From: Bagarius yarrelli
Taxonomy: Eukaryota; Chordata; Actinopteri; Siluriformes; Sisoridae
Reading direction: 5' to 3'
Assembly: GCA_005784505.1 (NCBI GenBank)
Contig: VCAZ01000027.1
Location: forward strand, 3,699,765-3,763,764
Length of the DNA stretch: 64,000 nt
The notes under the pieces are model-generated. The model was given only the letters and a program-made list of their open reading frames with translations. It was not told the DNA's origin and ran no database searches. Shown here in pieces: positions 1-10,700 of this stretch (position 1 is its first letter; each line of letters opens with the position of its first letter). A program made the position numbers and the translations under genes.

Positions 1-175
1 GGTGGGTAGTGGGGGAAGTGGAAACGCAGTGTTGGGATGCTGATCGGATCGGAGGATCATGGGTTTTATTTTTCACTTCACCAAGCTCCAACAAGGCCAT
101 TTACCATAAACTGCTCAGATAGATAAAAATTAGATAATTGTAGGTCACCTCCCAAATGCCATAAATGTAAAATTG
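1..175 (+). repeat. tRNA-derived SINE, diverged copy cut by the window start
   Basis: The order of parts matches the better-kept SINE copies at 21551 and 56485: a tRNA-like head, a block reading caccaagct, a remnant of the 'aaggcccttaaccctcaattgctcag' region (here ctgctcag near 111), and the closing 'ccaaatgccataaatgtaaa' near 152. It is heavily mutated, so it is old. The true 5' end lies outside the window. Confidence 0.6.
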
Positions 176-1264
176 AAAGAAGCCTCCTGTATCTTTGATT
201 TATGGAAGAAGTTTTCAGTGTAAAAGCTTTTTCCTCTTTTCTATGAACCGATTAAACATTATGAGGTTCCTTTCTGTAATTAATGAAAAAAAATGATTAA
301 ATAAGTTGGTATAAGAGAAATAAAACTGTTCAGAAAGCAAAATGATAACACTTCATGATGTTGTTTTCATCCCACCATCCTGCTGTTGAGTGTTTTTCTT
401 TAACAGCATGCTCTGCGGTGTTAGTTTATTCAGACACAAAATGCAAAACCCTTTCGAGTATACATTGCCTATGCTGTGGAGCTGTGTGTGGTCTAAGCAT
501 GTGCTCTCCTACTCTACTCTCTGTGTGTATGTGTGTGTGGCAACAGGATCAATATGATAAAGCAGTAAGGTACCAAAAGTGCTTTCAGAAAATTCTCTTT
601 CTCTCTTTATGCCTATTCCTGCATTTGGTTCTTTTTGCCTGCCCCCCCCCCTCTTTTTTTTCCTCTCTCTTTTACTTTATAAAACATACCGCACTCTGGG
701 GGATATCTTGCCCTTGTGAAACATTATTGACTCATTTTAACCCACACTGATAACCATCCAATGGGCAAACAGGGAGCCGGAGGCGGTAAATTGGTAACAT
801 TGTCAGTCCTGATTTGGATTTTGGTTTACCAGTGGGCATAGTGTCTTGCTGACATTCCTTCCATACACATCTAATTCTGCTGGAAAGCACCAGAAAAGAT
901 CAAAGGGCATGCCAGGGGTCTGTGTTGAAGGTAAAATTTCAGGGGTCATATGTAAGATTAAGCTGACAGAAGGGTCCAAAAGGATCACAGATCAAAGGTC
1001 AAAGTTTGGGTATTAGATCATGGTCAAGGTGACAGGGAACTCTCCTGAGGTTGAAGTTCAGGTATACAGTGGATCAATACCAGCCTAGCATACAGTACTA
1101 CCTGTATACCATATAGACCGCCTTTATTTCTTTTAGGTTTTAATATCTGTTCTCTTTGCTACTTCGAAGAAAGAATCTACTTTAAAATAACATTAAATCA
1201 TTTTAGGATCTAATAATTTCAAAATAAATAATTAAATAATATATGTATGGTTTGTAACTAACCT
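176..1264. other. Intergenic or intronic stretch, nothing identified
   Basis: Open frames here (for example 355-750 plus and 803-988 minus) have no family resemblance and are interrupted by low-complexity tracts such as the C/T run at 640-670. If the minus-strand exons at 1265-1655 are real, this is probably their downstream intron, but I found no convincing next exon. Confidence 0.4.
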
Positions 1265-1655
1265 TACCTACTACATTGTCCTGGTGTTTCTTTTCTCTCA
1301 TGCATCACTTTCATACGTTCTGTGGTCAGAAAATAGTAAAAGGCAATTACACACATGACCAAACTGATAGGCAGACAAATAGCTGCAGCCTTTATCATCA
1401 GCAGGAGAACGCACAGCTGTTGCAGTGAACCACTTTTGTAGTTCACATTTCAATTAAAGGTGGACGAAAACTTGTTCTATTTTACTCGAAAAGCAATTGC
1501 AGCACAAGCACTGGATAAGAGTGCAAAAGAAACCAGGGCTCCATAATAGGAAACGGCAACAAAAACAAAGTGATTTGCGTCAAGAGGCTCTTTTTGGTCT
1601 TTTATTTCTTTTCCCAGAATAATGATGTCTGCAAAGCATTCAAAAAAGTAAAATA
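1265..1655 (-). CDS. Two consecutive exons of an unrecognised multi-pass membrane protein (partial gene)
   Basis: Reading the minus strand, a first exon can be set from an acceptor at about 1655 (pyrimidine-rich, ending gctttgcag) to a donor at about 1489 (CGA|gtaaaa). It encodes a hydrophilic stretch (LGKEIKDQKEPLDANH) followed by a hydrophobic span with FVFVAVSYYGALVSFALL. The next exon runs from an acceptor near 1404 (gcaacag) to a strong donor at 1264 (AG|gtaagg) and encodes a second hydrophobic span (AAICLPISLVMCVIAFYY), then a basic tail TTERMKVMHERKE. Both exons join in phase 0. The alternation of hydrophobic spans and charged loops is typical of a multi-pass membrane protein. I do not recognise the family. 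Upstream exons on the right and the 3' end on the left were not found. A chance pair of open frames is possible, but the matching phases and good splice sites argue against it. Confidence 0.42.
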
Positions 1656-1699
1656 CTAGTTTTTCTTTAATTAACTCAGAACAACAGACATATACAGTC

Positions 1700-1765
1700 T
1701 GTAAGAAAATACATACATAATTATACACAGTACAACATGTAGTAAAATGTTCTTTTACAACTCCC
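1700..1765 (+). repeat. Dispersed repeat tail (family sharing 'cacagtacaacatg')
   Basis: The stretch around 'ttatacacagtacaacatg' followed by 'tagtaaaatgttcttttac' recurs in diverged form at 6967-7020, 46655-46705 and 53222-53270. All four have the same orientation. It resembles the 3' portion of a fish retroposon, but the family is not certain. Confidence 0.5.
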
Positions 1766-2829
1766 AGAATTAAAAAAAATTAGATTAAATCGAATTAGAT
1801 CAAAAAAGAATAAAAAGATCAAATAAAAACAGAATAAAATGAACTAGAATTAAAAATTAAATAATATATTGTGTGTATTGTATATAACTGTGTGTGTATA
1901 TATATAAAGTGACTGCAGGTAAAAAAAAAAAAAGTGCCATTGTGCTTGCAGTGGGATGTGCAGGATTTCTGGTGTGTGTGTGTGTGTGTGTGTATGTGAA
2001 CAGAGAAAAGAATTATAATAATTATATAGCTGTACAACAGCAATACAAACATTTTTGTAAGCCAATGGCAGCACAATTGAGCAATACATGATATTTTCTA
2101 TAGAAAATCTTATTTACATGGAACTAAAGGGAAAATCGACCATTTTTAAATCATAAATAAAAACAGTTATTGAACCATGATTCTGTTTAACACAGAAAAC
2201 ATACTATTTTTAATAGTTTAACATAAACATAAAATACTATGTTGCAAACTATTTGCAAAATTACCTACATTTTACATACAACATTACATACAGGTGTTCT
2301 GCATTGGGAAAAATCTACCTGTAGTAGCTATTATATGCATTTCTATGAACATCTTAGCATGGATCTATTGTCATGGATTTTTTTTTCACACTACCTTCAT
2401 AAACATTTTAGCGAAAAAGTTTGTCTTGTAATTGAATACTGGCCAATATTGGAAACTGTCTTTTCAGTCCAATTCAATGATTTGTTATTATTAGATAACT
2501 CCAAATGATCCTGCAATCTGAATTGGGCAAGCACTTGTGTGGTCAGCACTGGAAAGCTACTGACTCAGCAGAGAGTGATGCAAAAGATAATAACAATCTG
2601 TATCCTGGTTATTAGGGGTGAAGAGAAGTAGAAGCAGGGACAGCAGGTGTTATTATTCTTAGAAAGAAGTCGTTCAAATCCTCCCATGCGTTCTGAATAG
2701 TTATTCAATATAGTGCTCGCTCATCCACTGTCAAACTTTCAGGATTTATTGCATGATGAATAAATATCTGCTTTTATTTGTCAACATTGTGGACACAATA
2801 CATTCTAATTTAACTTTATTTGTAAGGAA
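1766..2829. other. AT-rich stretch with a (GT)n microsatellite, no gene seen
   Basis: A/T-biased sequence with a GT repeat at 1971-1993. Short open frames here (1819-2089 minus, 1894-2091 plus, 2239-2508 plus) are largely simple-sequence translation and show no family motif. Confidence 0.5.
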
Positions 2830-3260
2830 CCTCCACCTTTTGCTTTACCCAGCCTTTTTTTCTATGCAGACAAACTGTTTTTTCAGCTGAAATTCTTCAA
2901 TGAAAACCCTTTCTGGCCAGACCTCTCCAGACAGAACACGGGTGTAACCGAATCCCACTGATTTTCTCCAGTTCTTTGCTGATGGGACTGCTGGACATCT
3001 TCTGATGTTGAATGGAATAAAACATGACGTGTCTTTCATCTGCTAGATCAGGTTTCCTTGGTCGACCGCTGCATCTACAGTCCACAATATTTCCTGTTTC
3101 TTGTACATTTTATTAAAACAGCTTGAACAGCACAACTTGAAACTTCAGACTGCTTTGATATCCTTGCCTGGGAGAAATCTTGCTGATGCCATAGAAATAT
3201 CTTTGTATAACCTGTGACATGAAACTGTCTTCCACAACCTCGTCTTGGTAGCAGAGTTTG
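2830..3260 (-). pseudogene. Tc1/mariner-type transposase fragment, DNA-binding half only
   Basis: The minus strand at 2897-3085 encodes CSGRPRKPDLADER, then IQHQKMSSSPISKELEKI and VWRGLARKGF, spaced as in the paired helix-turn-helix region of Tc1-like transposases (GRPRK hinge plus second HTH). The match continues after a frame change into KKTVCLHRKK-like sequence near 2850, and upstream remnants lie at 3090-3200. Stop codons and frameshifts break it. No DDE catalytic block follows at lower coordinates, so this is a truncated fossil. Confidence 0.6.
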
Positions 3261-3600
3261 GCTGTTCCTCAGCCTGGTTTAAGCTACTAAACCTAGCTGT
3301 TTAAGCTGCTTTAATGACTGTGTTTCTACTGATTAATTGATGATCATTAAAACTTGCCTAAATTTGAAGCTGAAGGGTAGTCCAACCAATACCGGTCTGA
3401 TTTAGATTTTTTTTAGCTGTTTTCTCAATTTGCATTTTTTTAAATTGATAAAAATTTAAAATTTGATTTATGTAAGCATCACCTTAGCATTTCTTACTTT
3501 CCATATTAGATTCTTCTATTTGAATGACAGGTACGATTATTTTAAAATTAGAATCAAATTTTATCTGAAATAGTGGTATAATATGTAAGCCGGTACTTTT

Positions 3601-3790
3601 TTCCCAGGGAGAAATAATTAGCAGGAGAAAAACAATTAAAGTGCTTTAATGCTTGCGATCTGATTTGCTCCCTGGGAATATCAACCTTTGAACCTAATCG
3701 ATAATGCCAAAAGAAAATCTAAATCCTGACTAAGCAAGGACAGGAGATGACTAATTAATATTGGTTTAATTGCTACAGTTAAAGATCAAT
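3601..3790. promoter_or_regulatory. Candidate conserved non-coding element with inverted repeat
   Basis: Non-repetitive, non-coding sequence containing a perfect 11-bp inverted repeat (TTCCCAGGGAG at 3601-3611, CTCCCTGGGAA at 3668-3678) around a homeodomain-like AATAATTAG core, followed by AATCGAT and ACTAATTAAT motifs. The texture is that of vertebrate developmental enhancers in gene deserts. Conservation has not been checked. Confidence 0.35.
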
Positions 3791-3830
3791 GCAGCTTTAC
3801 CATTGCATGGCCGCTAATTTATCGTTGTTC

Positions 3831-3846
3831 TGTCTGTCTGCTTGTA

Positions 3847-3884
<38 letters not shown>

Positions 3885-3887
3885 CCT
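3831..3887. repeat. (TCTG)n/(TCTA)n tetranucleotide microsatellite
   Basis: A run of tctg units passes into tcta units. It lies just left of the hAT-like element at 3969. Confidence 0.9.
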
Positions 3888-3968
3888 ATTTATTATAATA
3901 CATCATAATACATAATATTCATTATAAATATATCATAATTTTTTTTAATTAAAATGTTTACCTATACT

Positions 3969-4797
3969 CAGAGATGGAAAGTAATGAAGTACAAATACAT
4001 TCTTACTGTATTTAAGCAGATTTTTCTGGTATTAGTACCTTACCTCAATATTTATTTTATAACTTTTTACTTTTACTCATTAAATTTTTACACAAATGTC
4101 TGTAATTTCTTCTTATTTCATTATAAAACCAGTCCAAACACACACACACACACCAGTCATCACCCCAAGAAGGATTTTTGGTGAATGCGCTGCAACCTAA
4201 AAAACGTGAGGTTCTGGCTTTTAAGTATTTGCTGTTGAATTTGAGAAAGCACATACAGGTAAATTAAACGTTACATGTTTTCTTGGTATCTCTTTCTTGC
4301 CATAATCCAATTCAGTTCTTTCAGTAATAATAGTCTATTTTCTATGTTTGTCAGTAATGTTACCTCAAATTCATACGGGTGCACATTTTGCTACTACATT
4401 AACTGTAGTGCAGCACATGTGTTTGCTAACTTTACTTAGTAATTTAGTGAACATTAGTTAACTTACTCACTAGATATACTTGTACGGTTAGCCAGCTATT
4501 ATTTTTATTAGAAAATAAATTAACCTAATTTGCCACCAGTTATTCATCAGAAGACCAGAATCTATATCACCTTTGGGTGCATATGTTTAATTTTACAGAA
4601 CTATGATGTAATTCTGGTAGTTGATTTACTTTTCTTTACTTTTCTGGTGGTTGATTTACTTTTTACTAAAGTTCATGTCAGAGTTCATATTTCTTTACTT
4701 TAACTTGAGTAAAAAGTGTAGTCAGTACTTCAACTTCTAAACATGAGTATCTGTACTTTTACTTTTCTAAGGGATGTGTGTACTTTTACCATGTCTG
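3969..4797. mobile_element. Non-autonomous hAT-like DNA transposon
   Basis: It begins CAGAGATGGAAAGTA and ends in sequence whose reverse complement begins CAGACATGGTAAAAGTA, giving imperfect terminal inverted repeats. Both arms are filled with the 'gtactttact/aagtacaaata' wording of a very common fish repeat. Flanks read cctatact on the left and ctaataca on the right, compatible with a decayed 8-bp target duplication. No transposase is present. A (CA)n tract sits at about 4136-4152. Confidence 0.6.
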
Positions 4798-6492
4798 CTA
4801 ATACATTGATATTAACTGATTGAGTTATCATCATTTGTATATAGAGGATATGCATAATTTCTTTTTCTCACTGCTTTTGCGTCATCCAAGGTGAATTCTA
4901 TAACTTTAGAGTGAACTTCTGTACAGTACTTGTTTTTACACTGGACTCAGCAGAAATGTATATGAGCACCTGAGGACCTTCATGAATCCCTCAGGGTCTC
5001 CTGCACTACACAGCCTGCAGCAGTGCCTTTGTAGGGGCATTAATATATTATTCAGAGTCAGATACACCGGTGTGTTTGATCATGCTTTGATTAAAAAACT
5101 TCAAATGTTTTCAGTCTCGGATTGATTAAAAAATGGTGGTATCATAAAAATACTTAATTAAAGGATTGTATGAATTATTTTTAATTTATTTCCCATGTAT
5201 CATGACTAAGCAAGTGTGTTAATGCAACAATCAATGCACAATTCTTTTTTTAAATTCTCACTATGAACTAACTGGAAAGACTTTGTCATTTCATATGACA
5301 AATGACCTTATTCTGCCAGTCACAGCCAAAAGAATTTCATGCCCAGATAACTGAATTAACAAACATTTCCATTAGCGGTCATAGGGGACGTGTTCTTTAG
5401 TCATATTCTTAATTAAAGAACATACTCCTGCCAGCTTGTTTCCACACTCTCTGGTAAACGAACCATGTCAAGTTCGTCATGTAGGCAATTATGAATGCTA
5501 ATGCAGAGGGCTCTTTTTCAAACAAGGACCTTCTTAGAACATTGATAATATACATGGCTTTGAGTACAGCTTAGTCTTGCTCCTTCAAACCTTTGCATGG
5601 ACATTATTATTCCAGAATCAGGGTATAGGGCGTAACAACCCTTTGCTTCAAAGTCTTTACTTTTTAAGACATGACATTGCTGCTGTTAGCATTCTAGGCA
5701 CACAGTAACATTGGCACTTTGGGAATCTGGACATATATTAGCATTACTACATATTGTGTCAAATGTCTGGTTTATCTGTCTCCTAACAATAGGAGAAAGT
5801 TTAAAGTTACAAAAACTACAATAAACCAATTCAATCAATTGCAATGAACATCATCTCTGTTCCCCCAAAAGACTATAATTCCTGAATCCTTTCACTCAAC
5901 CTCTTTTCTTTTTCATTCTCCATCTTCATCACTTTCGCCCCCACAAGACTTGTACTTGCTAATGAGGTGCTAAATCCTACATGAGCAAAGCAACAAGACA
6001 TTTTACTAGTTTTTTTTTTTTTTTTCATTTTTTAGCCCTTATTTGGTCTATTGATACTTTTCTGACAACCCGAAAGGTGATGTTCACCTTCTAGATATGT
6101 TTGCATAATAGATCTTGAGCTTGACTAATGATCATTTTCTTCCAAAAGACATGAAATCATAACGCAGTATACTTTCAAGAACGTGCTTGATGATTTTCCA
6201 GTGTCCTGGAACACGGACATGCACAAGCACACATTAGTGGGCTGATGAATTTATCCTGTCACACTTACACGCTCTCTTTCTCTCCCCAAGTGTGAAACCA
6301 CTGGCGTTCTCCCGAAAGATGCTTGGCTCTGTATCATAATCCATCTGGCTTCATCATCAGCCAGAGTAAATGCTCATTCAGTATGTTATGAACCTTGGCC
6401 TTTAGTAGTTATTTACAGTTTTGGGGTACAACTACAATAAAAGTTTAATCTTAAGTTTAAACTTTAATCTATTTTGCAGTGAAGTCAATAGG

Positions 6493-6586
<94 letters not shown>

Positions 6587-7561
6587 GGGCTTTATTAATG
6601 ATCAATATAATATAATATAATATATATTTAGTATAATGGTTTACTGTAAGTGATTTTTAATAAATGAAAATACATTTACATAAAAGAATATAGGTATTTG
6701 CGTCAGTGTCCAGCTTGTTAATTAGATTTTTTTTGTCTGTTTCAGCTTTGTTACTTTTATTCTAATTATAATGATGCCACTAAGAGTCCATGAAAGGATA
6801 GAATAGAATGATGACACTGAATGAATAGGATGGAAGGATGACACTTGGTGAGCATCTGTGAGCGCTGTGTAGTTTTCACTCTCCACCAAATGTTGCCCTA
6901 TGACACTATATGAGTAGCAGTTTGAAATTTGATGTCGATGTGGGAAGCAAATTCAAATTTTGTTCGTCACATGCACAACCATTCACAGTACAACATGTGT
7001 GGAAGTGCTTTTCGACCGTCAGTGTGATGAATAAGAATAAAGAATAAAAGTATAATAAGTATTGCAAAAACAAAAATTTACAAGAGCCAAAAAGAGAAAA
7101 CTATATTTAGAAACATAAAAAATATAACAGAACATTATCACTATTATAATGTACAATTCGTCCCAGTCCGAGATTTTATGTTGCCATGTTACTGTCATTT
7201 ATAGTGTTATTTAACTGTGCAACATTATGCGCTTAAATGTGAAATATGTGCAGGTGCATCTTACCATTTCCTACCCTACGATGTCCAGGTCTGTGATTAA
7301 ATGAATTGTGTGTGTGAAACCACATGAAAAAAATAAAACATGCCCAAAAGCTGTGTAATATTTTTGGAGAGCTGGGTAGAAATTGGAAATGAGCAAACAA
7401 AAAGCCAGGATACAGTATATTTATATATATAATTTGGTAAAACCACATAAGAAATTGGTCAGTAGGAAAACATTTTTAATAATGGTGTATTAATTATTCA
7501 ACAAGGCTTTTGCCAAATTTAACAAAGTGGATTTTTTTTCCCCCTACTTTATGCTGATAGT
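4798..7561. other. Gene desert segment with scattered enhancer-like sequence
   Basis: No coding evidence. The segment 5270-5560 is the least repetitive and has mixed composition with tattaattaaag- and gaatgctaatg-type homeodomain sites, a possible regulatory element. An A-run plus (TA)n tract lies at 6493-6584, and a copy of the 'cacagtacaacatg' retroposon tail lies at 6967-7020. The rest is AT-rich and unremarkable. Confidence 0.45.
6493..6584. repeat. Poly(A) run followed by (TA)n microsatellite
   Basis: About 28 consecutive A, then TA repeats to about 6584. The A-run plus simple repeat could be the tail of a retroposed sequence, but no body was recognised upstream. Confidence 0.9.
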
Positions 7562-7745
7562 GTGTTTAAGACTTATTGCAGTAGCGTCCAACTTACGAAT
7601 GCAAATAGATTCGCCTCTGTGTTGGGTGAGATTACTGTGAAGTGCTGCTATTTGCATTTGAAAATGATCCGGATTGGAGTGAGCGAAAGGCGAGGTGCTG
7701 TTAGGGATGATGGGGAAAGAGTGCTTGCCACGATAAGCTTAAAAT
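7562..7745. promoter_or_regulatory. Candidate enhancer with two perfect POU octamers
   Basis: ATGCAAAT lies at 7599-7606 and its reverse complement ATTTGCAT at 7650-7657. Both are perfect matches to the POU-domain octamer, 43 bp apart in opposite orientation, within mixed-composition, non-repetitive DNA. A plus-strand open frame covers 7562-7915 but shows no family signature and no splice context, so I read the block as regulatory. Human synteny suggests POU3F3 as the nearest gene on this side, which makes POU sites of interest. Confidence 0.4.
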
Positions 7746-10700
7746 TGTGTTTGCCTAAATGCTTGCAGCAGCACACCTTAAAAAGGCGCTTTAATTTCCC
7801 CTATTTCGTTTTTTCTGCCTGTCTTTTTATATATGTATGTGTGGCTTTAACTATTGCCCTGTTCATCTGTGTTACGTTTTTTAATACCAAGTCCTTTTCT
7901 GGATCTACAGGCTGACACTATATCACCTCTCAGTGTGGATTACCAGTCCAGAGCTCTATGTCATACACAGAGAGCAGTAATAAAGGTCATCTGAGCGTGC
8001 TCAGAAATCAATGTAACTCAAACAAGCCAAAGCCTCTTACAATGTTTAGTCGAGGACAATAAAAAAATAAAATAAAAAAACAGAACTAACAGAACTTTTA
8101 AGTCTTGTGTCTTATACACAATCAGAAAACTACTAAATAAGAATTAGATTGATGTTAAATAGAAGAAGATGTTCGTCTATGCCCGAAAAATAAAGAGACA
8201 ATTGCAGCAATGACTGGTAAAGCCCAAAGACTGACAGGGTAAATATGACAAGGCCTGCTCGAACAGCCATCCAAGAGCACATGTACTTACATGGGTGAGA
8301 CAGAAGGAGATTGGAAAGACGACTGTGCATTAATTTATAAATCAAGTTCAAGTCGGTTAATCATAGAAGGAGAAAAGCTGTCTGATTGTGCATTTTTGTG
8401 TACCAGAATTGTTATAATAATAAAGCTAGTAAACATCAAAGTTTACAAGATGCTTAATTCATATATTTCCATCATACAACAAATTTTAACTGATTTAATA
8501 AGCCTTTTAGCTTTTTTTCTCCGTCATCTAATATGTTACAACTACACAAATAGGGTTTGTGTTTGTTGTTTGTGTTTGAGACATTTCGGATCAGCTTATG
8601 TGTGCTTTAGCAGTGGAGAATGTGGTGTGACTGCCGTATAAAGCTCTGGATCAAATCTGGGAGAACTGAGCGTCTCGGTAGAACACACACTACTGGTTGA
8701 ATCACATTAAGCTTGCACAGCATCGGGTAATGGGATCGGCCATGGGCTTTTATGTTCCCCCACCCCCGGCCCACTCGCTTCTCTCAGCCAGAAGAACGCG
8801 CCATGGCCCCAGCCGCCATCACAGATGAATATTCATTACCACAGCTTTGTGCACATTTTCTTCTGGATACTGTTGCCCCCTCACCCTTCTCTTTCTCCCC
8901 TCTGCCCCCCCGAGCAGCCTGACTCCACAGAGAGGAAGCAGTGTAGTGAGAAAATGAGCATGAGTGTGTATCGGGGTGTGACTGGGTTTTGCATAACACT
9001 CCAGAGTCTGAAACATGCATGTACAATTTTTTTATCACATTTTTTTTTAATATCATAGACACACTGCTGTAGCGTTTTACATCAATATACATATTTCAAA
9101 ATATACAATGTTTTTTTTCTCCTCTCTTTAAGACCTGATCCAGCACTAATGTGTGAACTAGTACAGCTCCGCAAATTATATTCTTTGTTAAGCTGCAGGT
9201 CGTTCGGTTTTATGATCATGGCAGCGGCTGAAAGTGAATAAGAATATTTTTCTCTTTCCTCAGTATTCTCTTCTAGATGTTATTTATTAAGTATGTAATA
9301 CAAAAGTGGTCTCTATATGTTTTTAAACAGTTAATTGTTTTCTTTTTAATATTATCATTAATTTGGTTATAAAGCTGTAAATTTCTATTGCATGCCAAAA
9401 CAGAATCGCATATATTGTTTTATTTAAACATCCCAATTTGGTAAAACTGCATTAGAAAATTGACACCACTCAATATTAAATAGGATTCACATTTTGTACA
9501 ATGCAATTCTTTATTTTTAAACTTCATTTCATTGTAAATTTAAGTTTTAATACATATCTGTCGATGAGCCACACACTCACATATTTATTTCTTTTCTAAC
9601 CTCTAATTAGTCGAAATAAACAACGATCTTACTATCATAAAACTGAATTATCATAAATCCTTATCACGAAAATGATATTTTTTTGAGATGTGTGAATTAT
9701 AAATTTATTTTAAAAAAAATTTAATAAACTTTGAAAAACAAAATTGAAATTAGAAGAAAGACAAAAGAACAGATTGTATCATTAAAATCAGAATGGGATA
9801 AATCTCATTTTATATAAATTTCACTTTATAAGTAGGTCACATTTGTTCACACTATAGTCCCCAGAAAAAATACACATTCAAGCCTGGTCTGAAAATAAAA
9901 ATACTTTAGTTTTCTTTTAATTCATTCTGAAAGTTATGCGCAGACAACGTCCTAATAGTCATCCCAATAGTCTTTAATTCAGAACTGCCTCATTCTGCCT
10001 CCTTAGCACCCAAACTCACCTATGTTTCTTATTAAGTACAAGATCATGAATTATTCCTCTAATCAGTTGCTACATCTGCATTTAATATAGCAACAGTTTC
10101 AAATTTTAAAAAGAAGAGTCATTCAAAGAAATGTTTAATGTCTTAACACCCAAAACAGAAAGATGACTTATTTCTGAAGAAACTGTTTTATATGTTAAAG
10201 TATTTAGTATTATAGCCATTGAGGAAAACCTGTGAAAGGCAGCAGGTTATTAAAATGCAGAGTCTGAATGAGGTTAACGCTGACCTTTGGCACTGGTGAT
10301 GGATGAGAGAGAAACTCTCACTGGCATCTAACTGCACTGGAAACGTCACCATGACAACCTTGACAGCAACGGACGAACCATGAATATGTACGAGCCACAT
10401 CTGGACAGCTGCTCAGTCAGAAACGTTCCTGCTGAGGGGAGAGCGGGTTACGGGCAGGTAGGATGGACATCAGTAAGACTGCGGTCATAATAATCTCTAA
10501 ATAATAGACAGGAAGAGACAGTGTATGAAAGCTGGACAAGCAAAACAAAATGTTCATATTGTCTAGGTGCATGAAAAAAAATCTTTTTTTTCTTGCTTTA
10601 TAATACAACAGAACGAAAGGAGTTGTATTATAACATTACACTAATCTGTTTTTATTATTCCAAATGAACCACGAAGAAACATTAACAATAGGGTCTAATG

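Noticed and set aside
355..750. 131-aa plus-strand frame
   Set aside because: Low-complexity C/F/L-rich translation over a C/T tract, no splice sites or family motif.
7562..7915. 117-aa plus-strand frame
   Set aside because: Covers the octamer-bearing enhancer-like block; its peptide shows no known domain and there is no flanking exon structure.
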